Origin: Pseudanabaena sp. FACHB-1998
GTDB lineage: Bacteria; Cyanobacteriota; Cyanobacteriia; Pseudanabaenales; Pseudanabaenaceae
Length of the DNA stretch: 64,000 nucleotides
NCBI RefSeq assembly: GCF_014696355.1
Contig: NZ_JACJQA010000046.1
Coordinates: forward strand, 62,001 to 126,000
Direction: 5' to 3'
Within the stretch, counting starts at the first letter, position 1, and each line of letters opens with the position of its first letter. Positions 1 to 8,289 of this stretch are shown in pieces. The notes below the pieces were generated by a model. It was not told the DNA's origin and searched no databases. It saw nothing but the letters and a program-made list of their open reading frames with translations. The position numbers were made by a program, and so were the translations under genes.

Positions 1-1
1 G

Positions 2-85
2 AATAGTATCGATAGTGTTACTATACAAGCTTTTCCTGATGTAGCGATCGCTTTGGAGGCAATGTTTCCGATCAAACAAAACTAA
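2..85 (+). CDS. C-terminal end of an unidentified protein (partial, cut by window edge)
   Basis: Frame 2 is open from the window edge to a TAA at 83-85 and encodes 27 residues ending in ALEAMFPIKQN. The composition (VTIQAFPDVAIALEAMF) is reminiscent of the C-terminal tail of Uma2-family restriction-like nucleases, which are abundant in cyanobacteria, but this is too short to assign. A HIP1 octamer lies inside it at 43-50. It converges on the HD-domain gene. Confidence 0.35.
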   Translation, partial: NSIDSVTIQAFPDVAIALEAMFPIKQN

Positions 86-213
86 ATGCTATTTGCTTTT
101 TGTAATTTTGCTTAAGCGATCTCTTTTGTTCAAATGCATCAGGATAAGTTGCATCTTGTAAAAGCATTTTACGAGATTGGCGATCACCATAAACCCTCAT
201 GTACAAGTGCTAG

Positions 214-756
214 TTACGTTGGGATGCTATGAAAGAGTCTTAAATCTCCTTCTGCTGCGATTTTTTCAAACCCGCTATCCAAAGCTATAAATATATTCCA
301 ATAATCTTGGCGGCACATTTTTGCAACTTTAGTAATCACCTTGTTTTCAAGTTCAGTATTACGTTTTCCTTTCCACAGATTATCAGCGAGTGCTACTACT
401 AATTCCTCAAAATCACATTCTATATGCTGCCATTGTCCATGAGAACGACAACAACGAGCAATTTTAGGATCAACACCATGTGACAACAACAGCACTTCAC
501 CTACAACTTCATGTTCATTACCTTTTTTAATTAGTTCTGAAGGATGCAAAATTTTCCCAACATCATGAAAGTCGACACCTAATCGAATCCAATCTGAGTC
601 AAATGAAATATTAAGTTGTTGAAATTGTAAAATCAGCAACTCTGCGGCTTCACCAACTAATTTGACATGCTGCATTAGGTGCGGCGATGCTCCTAGATTT
701 TTGAGGAATTTATAGGAATCTTGAACAGATTGAAAAGTTATAGACTGCTGTTCCAT
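214..756 (-). CDS. HD-domain phosphohydrolase-like protein
   Basis: This 180-residue protein has the metal-binding pattern of the HD superfamily: H30, the H64-D65 pair in DFHDVGKI, further histidines near 82 and 93-111, and D125 in ALADNLWKGK. HD proteins of this size usually hydrolyse phosphate esters of nucleotides or phosphorylated metabolites, and the substrate cannot be read from sequence. It is a stand-alone domain with no signal peptide or membrane segment. It lies 49 bp downstream of the DUF5615 gene on the same strand, so it could be co-transcribed with the toxin-antitoxin-type pair. The HD assignment is secure; the reaction is unknown. Confidence 0.75.
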   Translation of the reverse strand: MEQQSITFQSVQDSYKFLKNLGASPHLMQHVKLVGEAAELLILQFQQLNISFDSDWIRLGVDFHDVGKILHPSELIKKGNEHEVVGEVLLLSHGVDPKIARCCRSHGQWQHIECDFEELVVALADNLWKGKRNTELENKVITKVAKMCRQDYWNIFIALDSGFEKIAAEGDLRLFHSIPT

Positions 757-805
757 TAATAACTAAACTGATTTATTTCAGGTTGGATTCGCGTATTCAT
801 TAATT

Positions 806-1153
806 TTAGCTTCTACGAATCCGAATTTTTTGTTTTGACGCAATCACAACGGCTCCAGTTTCTAAATCTTGACTCCAACTAGACAATACATCTTGCAATA
901 GAGATATTCTTTCTGAACGAGGTAAATTCTCCAATCTTAAAACTCCACAATGCTGCCTTGCTTGTAGCCAAATCATTTGCTCAAAATCAGAATCCGTCGT
1001 AATGATAATGCGTCTTTCTCTTACCGCCCAATTCAAAATCTCACTATCACTCATTTTGTGATCAACATCACGCACACAAGCAACATCATGACCAGAATCT
1101 AGCAATAAACTCAATAAAGCTCCACTTGCATTCATATCAAGTAAAAATCTCAT
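806..1153 (-). CDS. DUF5615 PIN-like protein, probable toxin of a TA pair
   Basis: This 115-residue protein begins MRFLLDMNAS, the typical DUF5615/Mut7-C-like start of small PIN-fold proteins. Acidic residues at expected metal-binding positions are visible: D6, D36/E38 in SDSEIL, and D54/D56 in TTDSDF. Members are predicted RNases, and in cyanobacteria they usually sit directly after a DUF433 gene, as here (2-bp gap). By analogy it is the toxin, held by the upstream DUF433 product. Family and pairing are clear; toxicity and RNA target are inference. Confidence 0.8.
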   Translation of the reverse strand: MRFLLDMNASGALLSLLLDSGHDVACVRDVDHKMSDSEILNWAVRERRIIITTDSDFEQMIWLQARQHCGVLRLENLPRSERISLLQDVLSSWSQDLETGAVVIASKQKIRIRRS

Positions 1154-1155
1154 GA

Positions 1156-1407
1156 TTACGATGCAACCGCTCTTTCAAAAATCTCCTCATTAGCTACTAA
1201 GCGATAAGCATAGAGCAACGCTGCATAAATATCAGCAATTTCTAAATCTGGATAATCATCTAAAATTTCCTGCATTGCTGCTCCCTTAGACAAAAGCTCT
1301 AAAATCATCGCCACCGAAATTCTCATGCCGCGAATTATTGGCTTACCACCTAAAATATTATGGTCAAAAGTAATTCTTGATAACAAGGATTCATTAGTAA
1401 TTGACAT
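1156..1407 (-). CDS. DUF433 protein, probable antitoxin
   Basis: This 83-residue protein carries the DUF433 signature: an N-terminal ITFDHNILGGKPIIRGMRI segment followed by a helix-turn-helix-like region (VAMILELLSKGAAMQEILDDYP) and a C-terminal helix (ADIYAALLYAYR). DUF433 proteins are short DNA-binding-type antitoxins paired with DUF5615 PIN-like proteins. It is the first gene of the pair and the toxin gene follows 2 bp later, which suggests translational coupling. The operon would be expected to be autorepressed, but I see no clear operator upstream. Confidence 0.82.
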   Translation of the reverse strand: MSITNESLLSRITFDHNILGGKPIIRGMRISVAMILELLSKGAAMQEILDDYPDLEIADIYAALLYAYRLVANEEIFERAVAS

Positions 1408-1443
1408 AAATCTATCCTGTCTTGTCTCTTGCTGTTTTAGATA

Positions 1444-2022
1444 TTATTTAGCTTTTGTAATTGCGCCTAGGCGATCTCCAAAAGGAAAAAATCTAATCGT
1501 TGCTTTCCCGATGACATTTTCTTTTGGCAAAAATCCCCAAATGTGCGAATCATTGCTGTGATTGCGATTGTCACCCATCATCCAGTAATAACCATTGGGA
1601 ACCACCACTTCCCGCATTGCATATTTGGGAGCTTCGGCGATATAGGACTCATTGAGGGGGTGATCGTTGCGATAGACCTTGCCATTTTTAACCGCAATGC
1701 GATCGCCTTCCAATCCAATCAAGCGCTTGATATAAGCCTTGCTGTTATCTTCGATCGCGGGGGATTTGGGAGGATAAAAAATTAAAATATCGCCGCGTTG
1801 GGGGGCTTGCCATTTTTGCGATATCTTATCAACCAAGATGCGATCGCCTACTTGCAAAGTAGGCTCCATTGAGCCAGAGGGAATGAAGCGTGGCTCCACA
1901 ATAAAAGCACGTAGAAAAATAGCGATCGCAAGGGCAACAGCAAAAATCCGAATCGTTTCTCCATGCTGTTGCCACCACGGTTTGACAGTTACTTGCGAAT
2001 CGAGCTTACTTTCTGTGGACAT
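1444..2022 (-). CDS. lepB: Signal peptidase I (first of two)
   Basis: This 192-residue type I leader peptidase removes signal peptides from exported proteins at the membrane. One N-terminal transmembrane helix (about 23-41) is followed by catalytic S51 in PSGSMEPTL and the general-base lysine K99 in YIKRLIG. The conserved GDNRNHSNDSHIWG box is near 150-164. Length is normal for a compact cyanobacterial enzyme. It lies 61 bp downstream of a second lepB on the same strand. The paralogues probably differ in substrate or in location (plasma versus thylakoid membrane), but the sequence does not say which is which. Confidence 0.95.
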   Translation of the reverse strand: MSTESKLDSQVTVKPWWQQHGETIRIFAVALAIAIFLRAFIVEPRFIPSGSMEPTLQVGDRILVDKISQKWQAPQRGDILIFYPPKSPAIEDNSKAYIKRLIGLEGDRIAVKNGKVYRNDHPLNESYIAEAPKYAMREVVVPNGYYWMMGDNRNHSNDSHIWGFLPKENVIGKATIRFFPFGDRLGAITKAK

Positions 2023-2083
2023 GAATCAAGATCTATATATATTTGAGATGTTTAGAAATATGAGCGTAAAAAATTCCTAACTT

Positions 2084-2782
2084 CTAATATTTAGGAACAT
2101 TTAAGTTGCCCGCCCGATTGTCAAAGGGCCAATAGCGGAACATCGCACGACCCACCAGATTTTCCTCTGGTAAGAATCCCCACATGTGCGAGTCTAAGCT
2201 GTTATTGCGATTGTCGCCCATCATCCAATATTTACCTTCAGGAACCGTAAAAAAGGGATAGTCCTTTCCATTCTGAACATTGGGTGGACGGAAGCAATTG
2301 GGACAGAGGGCATCGTCTTGAGTTGGCAAAGTATAGTTTGGCGGTGCGGCAATATATGGCTCATTTAAAGGCAAGTCATTAACAAAAACCTTGCCATCAT
2401 GAATACTGATACGATCGCCGGGTACACCAACTACCCGTTTGATATAAACCTTGGTTGCATCGGGGACGACAGAACTATTAGGGGGATTAAAGACTACAAT
2501 TTCGCCACGCTCAGGTTTACGCCAGCGAAAAGAAAGCTTATCAATAATTAGGCGATCGTCAATTAAAAGGGTTGGCTCCATCGAGCTAGAAGGAATAAAC
2601 CTTGGTTCCGCGACGAATATCCGCACACCTACCGCCAATAACACAGCCACAGTGACGGTGGGCAAGTTCTCTAAAATAACGTTTTTAAAGGAATTTTCCT
2701 GAGCGGGGGGAGCGTGCTTAGGATCGGTTGGCGGATTAGATGATGGTTTATCAGGACGATCGCTAGAATTATCAGATGACAT
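2084..2782 (-). CDS. lepB: Signal peptidase I (second paralogue, with CPNC insertion)
   Basis: This 232-residue signal peptidase I has a Pro/Ser-rich cytoplasmic leader (1-35), one transmembrane helix (about 40-58), nucleophile S67 in PSSSMEPTL and lysine K115 in YIKRVVG. The GDNRNNSLDSHMWG box follows near residue 190. It differs from its neighbour by an insertion at about 150-175 containing C160-P-N-C163, a pair that could form a disulfide or bind a metal on the outer face of the membrane. The two lepB genes are tandem and probably co-transcribed, this one first. Confidence 0.95.
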   Translation of the reverse strand: MSSDNSSDRPDKPSSNPPTDPKHAPPAQENSFKNVILENLPTVTVAVLLAVGVRIFVAEPRFIPSSSMEPTLLIDDRLIIDKLSFRWRKPERGEIVVFNPPNSSVVPDATKVYIKRVVGVPGDRISIHDGKVFVNDLPLNEPYIAAPPNYTLPTQDDALCPNCFRPPNVQNGKDYPFFTVPEGKYWMMGDNRNNSLDSHMWGFLPEENLVGRAMFRYWPFDNRAGNLNVPKY

Positions 2783-2832
2783 ATAAAATGCTCGCTGGAT
2801 ACTGGTTTATTTTAAAATCTGATTCCTCTCAT

Positions 2833-2865
2833 TTAGGAAATAGGGCGCTACGCCTTATTTCCTAA
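2833..2865. terminator. Hairpin overlapping the lysC stop codon
   Basis: A 15-bp stem with one mismatch (TTAGGAAATAGGGCG and its complement) around a CTA loop. It includes the lysC stop codon and lies between lysC and lepB, so it probably acts as a terminator or RNA-stabilising hairpin. Confidence 0.55.
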
Positions 2866-4694
2866 ACTGGGGACTTAATCGCGCTCGGAACTTCGATCGC
2901 GCGATCGCCCGACAGGTCAAATTCTTGATGGATTAATTTCAGAGCTTGTTCCGCCTGATTATCTCGCACCACACAGCTAACTTTAATTTCCGATGTGGCA
3001 ATCATCTCTATATTAATACCTGCATCCGCAAGGGCGCTAAACATCCTTGCAGCAATGCCCGACTGATAGATCATATTGGAGCCGACAATACTAACTTTGC
3101 TGATATCGCCATCACAGCTAACTTCGCCATAGCCTAGCACTGATGCATATTGTTTTAGGGCGGTTTCAGCTTTAGCCAGATCGGCACTTGCCACCGTAAA
3201 GGCAATTTCATTGACATCGCGATCGGACTGGGACTGCACAATCATGTCCAAACTGATATTTTGTTCAACTAGTTGCTCAAGGATTTTAGCTGCCATCCCA
3301 GGGCGATCGGGGACTTGCTGTACGGCAATGCGGGCGCGATTGCGATCTAAAGCAACTCCGCGCACGGGCGCAGCCGCAATCAGTTTTGCCTTATTTTCAT
3401 CAGGAGGATGGCTTTGGACGGGAACATCAAAGGATTTTTGAATGGCGGCGATCGCTGCTTCTCCGTCGGTGGCGGCGATGACACAACTAATTTTGATTTC
3501 AGAGGTGGAAATCATCTGAATATTGATCCCCGCTTCCGCCAGAGCCATAAACATCTGCGCCGCCACTCCGGGTCTGCCGATCATGCCCACACCAATGATG
3601 CTGATTTTGGCGACGTGGGAATCAACGGTAATCGAGCTTGCACCAATTTCTAATCCGCGAGTCACCACTTCCGCCAGTTGCAATTGATCTTGAGGGATCG
3701 TAAAAGCTATGTCGTTGAGTCCTTGAGGTTCCTGTACGGCTTGGATAATTAAGTCCACATTGATCGCTTGATTGGCAAGGGATTTAAATAGCTGGGAGGC
3801 AATTCCGGGGCGATCGGGGACTTGGAGGAGAGCAATTTTTACTTGGTCATAATCAATGGAAACCGCTTCGACAAAGCGATTTACTTCTAAAGATTTCAGA
3901 TCGCCAGTGCCGATGTGTGGGGCAGTAATTACCGTACCAGCATCATCGAGCCAACTCGATCGCACACACATTTTTACGCCAAAATTCCGCGCAATTTCGA
4001 CGGAACGGGGATGCAATACCTTAGCGCCCAGACTGGCTAGCTCTAGCATCTCATCGCAAGTAATTTCTTCTAATAGTTGCGCCTTCGGGACGATTCGGGG
4101 ATCGGTGGTCAAAATCCCGGGGACATCAGTATAAATTTCGCAAATATCGGCTTTGATCGCCGCCGCGATCGCTACAGCCGAAGTATCCGATCCCCCACGA
4201 CCGAGAGTAGTAATTTCGGTACTTGGTAAACCTGACACAGGATTGATCGCCACACCTTGAAAACCTGCGATGATCACCACTTTGCCAAGAGCTAAGGCGG
4301 ACTGGATTGGCTCTGGCTCTACATAGAGGATTCTGGCGCGAGTATGATTTGCCTCGGTGACGACCCGTACCTGTGAGCCATTCATCGCGATCGCAGGTTG
4401 CCCCACTGCTTGCAAAGCCATACTTAGCAAAGCGATCGTCACCTGCTCGCCTGTCGCTAAGAGCAGATCCATCTCGCGCTCTTTAGCGGCAATTTCATCA
4501 AGGCTTTGAGCATGGGTAGCTGACACAGCTTCCGACAGAGCCACCAAACCATCCGTGGTTTTGCCCATTGCCGAAACGACGACAACAACTTGATTACCAG
4601 CATCAACTGTCCGCTTAATGCGATCGCGTACTGCTTTAATGCGATCGGCATCGGCTACGGAGGAGCCACCATATTTTTGAACTATTAGCGCCAT
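2862..4694 (-). CDS. lysC: Aspartate kinase with four ACT domains
   Basis: This 610-residue enzyme phosphorylates L-aspartate, the first step toward lysine, threonine and methionine. The amino-acid-kinase domain occupies about 1-250, starting VQKYGGSSVAD and including the TTLGRGGSDTSAVAIAAA segment. It is followed by two tandem ACT pairs (about 270-425 and 440-595); both halves contain repeated motifs such as VPDRPG(I/M)A and IEMIATSEIK. Double ACT pairs are characteristic of cyanobacterial aspartokinases and mediate feedback control by lysine and/or threonine. It starts at ATG 4694. It is monocistronic or weakly coupled to lepB 80 bp downstream. Confidence 0.95.
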   Translation of the reverse strand: MALIVQKYGGSSVADADRIKAVRDRIKRTVDAGNQVVVVVSAMGKTTDGLVALSEAVSATHAQSLDEIAAKEREMDLLLATGEQVTIALLSMALQAVGQPAIAMNGSQVRVVTEANHTRARILYVEPEPIQSALALGKVVIIAGFQGVAINPVSGLPSTEITTLGRGGSDTSAVAIAAAIKADICEIYTDVPGILTTDPRIVPKAQLLEEITCDEMLELASLGAKVLHPRSVEIARNFGVKMCVRSSWLDDAGTVITAPHIGTGDLKSLEVNRFVEAVSIDYDQVKIALLQVPDRPGIASQLFKSLANQAINVDLIIQAVQEPQGLNDIAFTIPQDQLQLAEVVTRGLEIGASSITVDSHVAKISIIGVGMIGRPGVAAQMFMALAEAGINIQMISTSEIKISCVIAATDGEAAIAAIQKSFDVPVQSHPPDENKAKLIAAAPVRGVALDRNRARIAVQQVPDRPGMAAKILEQLVEQNISLDMIVQSQSDRDVNEIAFTVASADLAKAETALKQYASVLGYGEVSCDGDISKVSIVGSNMIYQSGIAARMFSALADAGINIEMIATSEIKVSCVVRDNQAEQALKLIHQEFDLSGDRAIEVPSAIKSPV

Positions 4695-5098
4695 TCGTGG
4701 GGAAATTTATAAGCCTGAGAGAATTTCTTGCGATGTTTTGCCAAATAACCGAAGTTTCGTTAACTCAAGTCAACTCTTAAATCAACTAATTTCAGTCAAA
4801 GCATTACAGCCTATCTATCATACATTTCATCTAGCGATCGCCCTATATCAAAGCCAAAAAAGCCTTAGCCGTAAAAACAAATTTTTTTGCAGCCGTGCCG
4901 AAACGAGCCGAAATAAAGTAGAGATGCCCTGCCAAGTAGGGCATCTCTACTTTATTTCAAGGCTATTGTTAAAAGTTTTCTGCGATACATTGCGATCGCG
5001 GTAAATGCCAAGTATTGTTAAGATAATCCGTAAATTTGCTCTAATGGTATGATTGCCAAATTAGGAGTGAACGTGTACTTAACAAGGAACTGTCTTTT
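4695..5098. other. Divergent intergenic region between lysC and gpmI
   Basis: A 404-bp AT-rich region between divergent genes. It contains one long hairpin (4910-4958) and no ORF I can support. Promoters for both genes must lie here, but no clear -35/-10 pair stands out. Confidence 0.6.
4910..4958. repeat. 21-bp perfect inverted repeat
   Basis: A perfect 21-bp stem (outer part GAAATAAAGTAGAGATG) closes a 7-nt loop, GCCAAGT. It lies mid-way between two divergent genes, so it is not an ordinary terminator. It resembles the other intergenic palindromes of this window in size but has a different core. Confidence 0.75.
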
Positions 5099-6706
5099 AT
5101 GCAAACGGGGTCTGTTTCTCCACTGGTTCTGATCATTCTAGACGGCTGGGGACATAGAGAAGAAACCGAGGGCAATGCGATCGCCGCAGCAAATACTCCC
5201 GTCATAGATAGTCTGTGGAGTACTTACCCCAAAACTCTCCTCCAAGCCTCTGGCAAAGATGTTGGCTTGCCAAAAGGTCAAATGGGCAACTCAGAGGTTG
5301 GTCATTTGAATATTGGTGCGGGTCGTGTCGTACCCCAAGAATTAGTTAGAATTTCTGACGCTGTAGATGATGGCTCAATCATGTCCAATGAAGCCCTAGT
5401 CGCAGTCTGTGAAAAGGTCAAAGCCAACAATAGTAAATTACATTTACTGGGACTTTGCTCCGATGGTGGTGTTCATTCCCACATTGATCATTTATTAGGC
5501 TTAATTGATTTAGCTAAAGTACAGGGCGTTCCCGATGTTTGTATCCATGTGGTTACCGATGGACGCGACACTTTGCCTCAATCTGGTGTTAGCTTTATCA
5601 AGTTTATTCAGGCGCACCTCAACAAGATTGGGACTGGACGCATAGTCACCATCAGTGGTCGCTATTACGTGATGGATCGAGATAAGCGCTGGGATCGCGT
5701 CCAAAAAGCCTATGAAGTGCTCACCAATGATCAAATCACTACCAAGTTTTCTTCGGCTGTGGAAGTTTTAGAAGCAGCCTATCAAGAAAAAATTACCGAT
5801 GAGTTTCTGCCGCCCACTCGTGTCGCTCACGGCGCGATCGCCGCAGGTGATGGGGTGATCTGCTTTAACTTCCGTCCCGATCGCTCTCGGGAGATCACCC
5901 AGGCCCTCGTTGCCGAGAATTTTACAGGATTTGAACGTGGTGAACGCATTACGCCCATTGCCTACGCCACTTTTACCCAATACGATAGCTCTCTACCCGT
6001 ACCTGTTGCCTTCTTGCCCCAAAACCTCACTAATTTATTAGGTCAAGTGGTTTCGAGGCATGGACTCAAGCAGCTACGCCTAGCAGAAACTGAAAAATAT
6101 GCCCATGTCACCTATTTCTTTGATGGCGGCATGGAAGAAGCGAGTGAAGGCGACGATCGCATCTTAGTAAATAGCCCTCGCGTATCCACCTACGACCAGC
6201 AACCAGAAATGTCGGCGACCGAGGTGACTAAAATTGCGGCTGAAGCAATCGCTAAACGGATGTATTCGCTGATCGTCATTAACTATGCAAATCCTGACAT
6301 GGTAGGGCATACAGGCAATTTTGATGCAACCGTAAAAGCTTTAGAACATGTTGATCGATGTTTAGGCAACCTTTTGTCTAGCATTGCTAATGCTGGCGGC
6401 ACAGCCTTAATTACTGCTGATCACGGTAATGCCGAATATATGTGGGATGAGCATGGCAACCCTTGGACGGCTCACTCCAATAACCCAGTACCATTTATTT
6501 TGGTAGAGGGTGAAGGCATTAAAATTCATGGTCATGGTGCTGACGTGAAGTTGAAGCCCGCAGGCGGTCGTTTAGCGGATATTGCGCCCACGATTTTGGA
6601 AATTTTACAAATTCCTCAGCCAGAGGAAATGACAGGAGTTTCCTTATTAGAGTCCGCAGCCTACGAAATCAAAGCCCTCAAAACACCAGTGAAAATTGGC
6701 AAGTAA
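5099..6706 (+). CDS. gpmI: 2,3-bisphosphoglycerate-independent phosphoglycerate mutase
   Basis: This 535-residue enzyme interconverts 3- and 2-phosphoglycerate in glycolysis and carbon partitioning without 2,3-BPG. The alkaline-phosphatase fold is visible through the metal ligand D15 in LIILDGWG, phosphoserine S65 in MGNSEVGHLN, the substrate-binding TDGRDTLP and RYYVMDRD segments, and C-terminal metal ligands in NYANPDMVGHTG, TADHGNAE and WTAHSNNPVP. Length is typical. ATG 5099 is preceded by AAGGAA at a suitable distance. A strong hairpin follows the stop codon directly, so the gene ends its own transcript or shares it only partly with the downstream hydrolase gene. Confidence 0.97.
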   Translation: MQTGSVSPLVLIILDGWGHREETEGNAIAAANTPVIDSLWSTYPKTLLQASGKDVGLPKGQMGNSEVGHLNIGAGRVVPQELVRISDAVDDGSIMSNEALVAVCEKVKANNSKLHLLGLCSDGGVHSHIDHLLGLIDLAKVQGVPDVCIHVVTDGRDTLPQSGVSFIKFIQAHLNKIGTGRIVTISGRYYVMDRDKRWDRVQKAYEVLTNDQITTKFSSAVEVLEAAYQEKITDEFLPPTRVAHGAIAAGDGVICFNFRPDRSREITQALVAENFTGFERGERITPIAYATFTQYDSSLPVPVAFLPQNLTNLLGQVVSRHGLKQLRLAETEKYAHVTYFFDGGMEEASEGDDRILVNSPRVSTYDQQPEMSATEVTKIAAEAIAKRMYSLIVINYANPDMVGHTGNFDATVKALEHVDRCLGNLLSSIANAGGTALITADHGNAEYMWDEHGNPWTAHSNNPVPFILVEGEGIKIHGHGADVKLKPAGGRLADIAPTILEILQIPQPEEMTGVSLLESAAYEIKALKTPVKIGK

Positions 6707-6739
6707 AATAAAGGCGGTGCGAAGCACCGCCTTTATTTT
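6705..6739 (+). terminator. Terminator hairpin after gpmI
   Basis: A perfect 16-bp stem (AAAATAAAGGCGGTGC) around loop GAA, ending in a T-rich arm. It includes the last bases of the gpmI stop codon. It shares the GGCGGTGC-type core with the genome's palindrome family A. Confidence 0.8.
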
Positions 6740-6756
6740 ATGGAGAAATTACGAGA

Positions 6757-7587
6757 ATGTCTAAACTGACAAGACGAGAATTTATTGCTGTAAGTAGTTT
6801 GACGGCTGGATTTGCGATCGCTGTGCAGCCTATTTCTGCCAAAGTCATCACCACTGACAGTAAAGGCATTATGGCTGGGACTGTGGCAATTCCTGTCACT
6901 GATGGCTCAATTCCTGCCTATCGAGCAAGCCCCATTCTTGGCAAAAATTTTCCCGTAATTTTAGTTGTCCAAGAAATTTTTGGCGTTCATGCCTATATCC
7001 AAGATGTATGTCGCCGCCTTGCCAAATTAGGTTACTTAGCGATCGCCCCCGAAATGTTTTATCGCCAAGGTGATGTGTCTAAGCTCTCGGACATTCCTGA
7101 AATTCGCAAAATCGTCAATAAAGTCCCCGATGCACAGGTAATGGCTGATCTGGACGCAACCGTAGCATGGGCAGCAAAATCCGCGAAGGGCAATATTGAT
7201 CAGCTAGGAATTACGGGTTTTTGTTGGGGTGGGCGGGTTACTTGGCTCTATGCTGCTCATAATCCGAAAGTGAAAGCAGGGGTGGCATGGTATGGCAGAT
7301 TAGTCGGTGAAGCTTCCGAATTAACCCCCAAACATCCTCTTGACATTGCCCCCAATTTACAAGTGCCAATTTTGGGACTCTATGGTGGCAAAGATACGGG
7401 CATTCCTTTAGACACAGTTGAGCAGATGCGCGAGAAACTCAAAGGTTGTAGTAATACTTCGGAGATAGTTGTTTATCCAGATGCTCCCCACGCTTTCCAT
7501 GCCGATTATCGTCCTTCCTATCGTCAAACAGAAGCTGAAGATGGGTGGAAAAAACTAAAAGCTTGGTTTAAGAAAAACGGAGTTTAG
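6757..7587 (+). CDS. Tat-exported dienelactone-hydrolase family protein
   Basis: This 276-residue alpha/beta hydrolase is of the dienelactone hydrolase (carboxymethylenebutenolidase) family. The N-terminus has a twin-arginine signal ([10 protein letters not shown], hydrophobic stretch to about 28), so export folded through Tat is likely. The triad is visible: C156 in GFCWGG, D213 in YGGKDTG, H245 in APHAFH. The Cys nucleophile and E73 in VQEIFG match classical dienelactone hydrolases. The natural substrate in cyanobacteria is unknown. It starts at ATG 6757, just after the gpmI terminator, on the same strand. Confidence 0.85.
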   Translation: MSKLTRREFIAVSSLTAGFAIAVQPISAKVITTDSKGIMAGTVAIPVTDGSIPAYRASPILGKNFPVILVVQEIFGVHAYIQDVCRRLAKLGYLAIAPEMFYRQGDVSKLSDIPEIRKIVNKVPDAQVMADLDATVAWAAKSAKGNIDQLGITGFCWGGRVTWLYAAHNPKVKAGVAWYGRLVGEASELTPKHPLDIAPNLQVPILGLYGGKDTGIPLDTVEQMREKLKGCSNTSEIVVYPDAPHAFHADYRPSYRQTEAEDGWKKLKAWFKKNGV

Positions 7588-7602
7588 AGCTATAGCCCCT
7601 TT

Positions 7603-7679
7603 GGTTAAGACATAAAAAACAATAAGTGAGTGGCGGCGATTCGCCGCCACTCACTTATTGTTTTTTGGCTTGTCCTCAT
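7603..7679. repeat. Palindrome family A copy, 26-bp perfect stem
   Basis: At 7614-7666 a 26-bp perfectly paired stem has a single-base centre, with core GTGGCGGCGA/TCGCCGCCAC and copy-specific outer arms (AAAAAACAATAAGTGA). Short outer repeats (GTTAAGACA, TGTCCTCAT) resemble the TTAGGACA-type ends of the copies at 39177, 42829 and 56608. It lies just after the hydrolase gene and may serve as its terminator. Confidence 0.8.
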
Positions 7680-7684
7680 GCAAG

Positions 7685-7797
7685 TGATACCAAATGAAGA
7701 AATGGCTTAGCCATTTCTTCATTTGAAAAACCTTACTGGGTTTGGGGTTTTAATCACAAAAGTGTTGACACACTTTCGTGATTTGGTATGACTATAG
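7685..7797. repeat. Composite palindromic element (family C)
   Basis: The element is bounded by GATACCAAA and TTTGGTATG. It holds a 17-bp perfect palindrome (7691-7725, centre ATGGCT/AGCCAT), an ACTGGGTTTG linker, and a second hairpin with the AAAGTGT...ACACTTTCGTGA motif (about 7756-7786). The same modules recur at 29903-30076 and 43926-44004. Confidence 0.7.
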
Positions 7798-7805
7798 CTA
7801 TAAAT

Positions 7806-7838
7806 AAAAAAGGCACTTGCTTAGCAAGTGCCTTTTTT
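7806..7838 (-). terminator. Rho-independent terminator of tmRNA
   Basis: A 16-bp perfect stem (AAAAAAGGCACTTGCT) with a run of T on the minus strand, located 11 bp past the tmRNA 3' end. Confidence 0.85.
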
Positions 7839-7848
7839 ATTAGGTTAA

Positions 7849-8237
7849 TGGAATCGGGCAGAGTCGAACTGCCGTCCGCACTAGCGCCTAACCTCCCAGT
7901 CATTCACAGGTTTATCCAATCTAATCCTCGTGGAGGGAACTGCTATTTATCTCTAGCAATGGGAGATGCACTGATAAAGTCTTGAGCGAAAAGCCTATCA
8001 GAGAAAGCTATTCACAGCATCCGTTGAGGGGTTGAGTGGTGCATTTAACGGAGTCATACAACACTCCTCGAAACCGAAAAGTTTGGTTCTTAGGCTGCTA
8101 CTGGAGCTGCTTTACGAGAGAAAGATACAATGTTGTTCGCATGTACTTGTTTGAGCCATTGATTTACGAGAGATAGCCCGCTCTCGACCTGCATCAAGGG
8201 ATAGCTTCTACTAACACGTCGAAACCCTTACGATCCC
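7849..8237 (-). ncRNA. ssrA: tmRNA
   Basis: On the minus strand the RNA begins GGGATCGTAAGG followed by TTTCGACGTG and ends with a T-arm (GGCAGTTCGACTCTGCC) and CGATTCCA. The ends form a 7-bp acceptor stem with one G-U pair. The 3' CCA is not encoded. The internal tag reading frame (minus strand, 8140-8090) encodes ANNIVSFSRKAAPVAA and a TAA stop, a typical cyanobacterial proteolysis tag. With SmpB, tmRNA rescues ribosomes stalled on broken mRNAs and marks the peptides for degradation. It is about 389 nt and one-piece, not permuted. Confidence 0.97.
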
Positions 8238-8247
8238 AGTTAATTTA

Positions 8248-8253
8248 ACTATA
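8248..8253 (-). promoter_or_regulatory. -10 element of the ssrA promoter
   Basis: On the minus strand TATAGT ends ten bases before the tmRNA 5' end, a standard position for a housekeeping -10 box. No good -35 hexamer is visible at 17 bp. Confidence 0.5.
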
Positions 8254-8289
8254 GCATTACTGAAGAACAAAATGGTGTAAAGCTCCGCT

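Noticed and set aside
86-200. About 42-codon minus-strand ORF starting at 200 (MRVYGDRQSRKM)
   Set aside because: Short, no recognisable family, and not separable from chance. It could be a gene remnant, but evidence is too thin to list.
7600-7800. CRISPR-like array
   Set aside because: The repeats are palindromes of different sequence without regular spacers, and no cas genes are present.
7788-7985. 65-residue plus-strand ORF next to the hydrolase gene
   Set aside because: It lies over the tmRNA 3' part and its terminator on the opposite strand.
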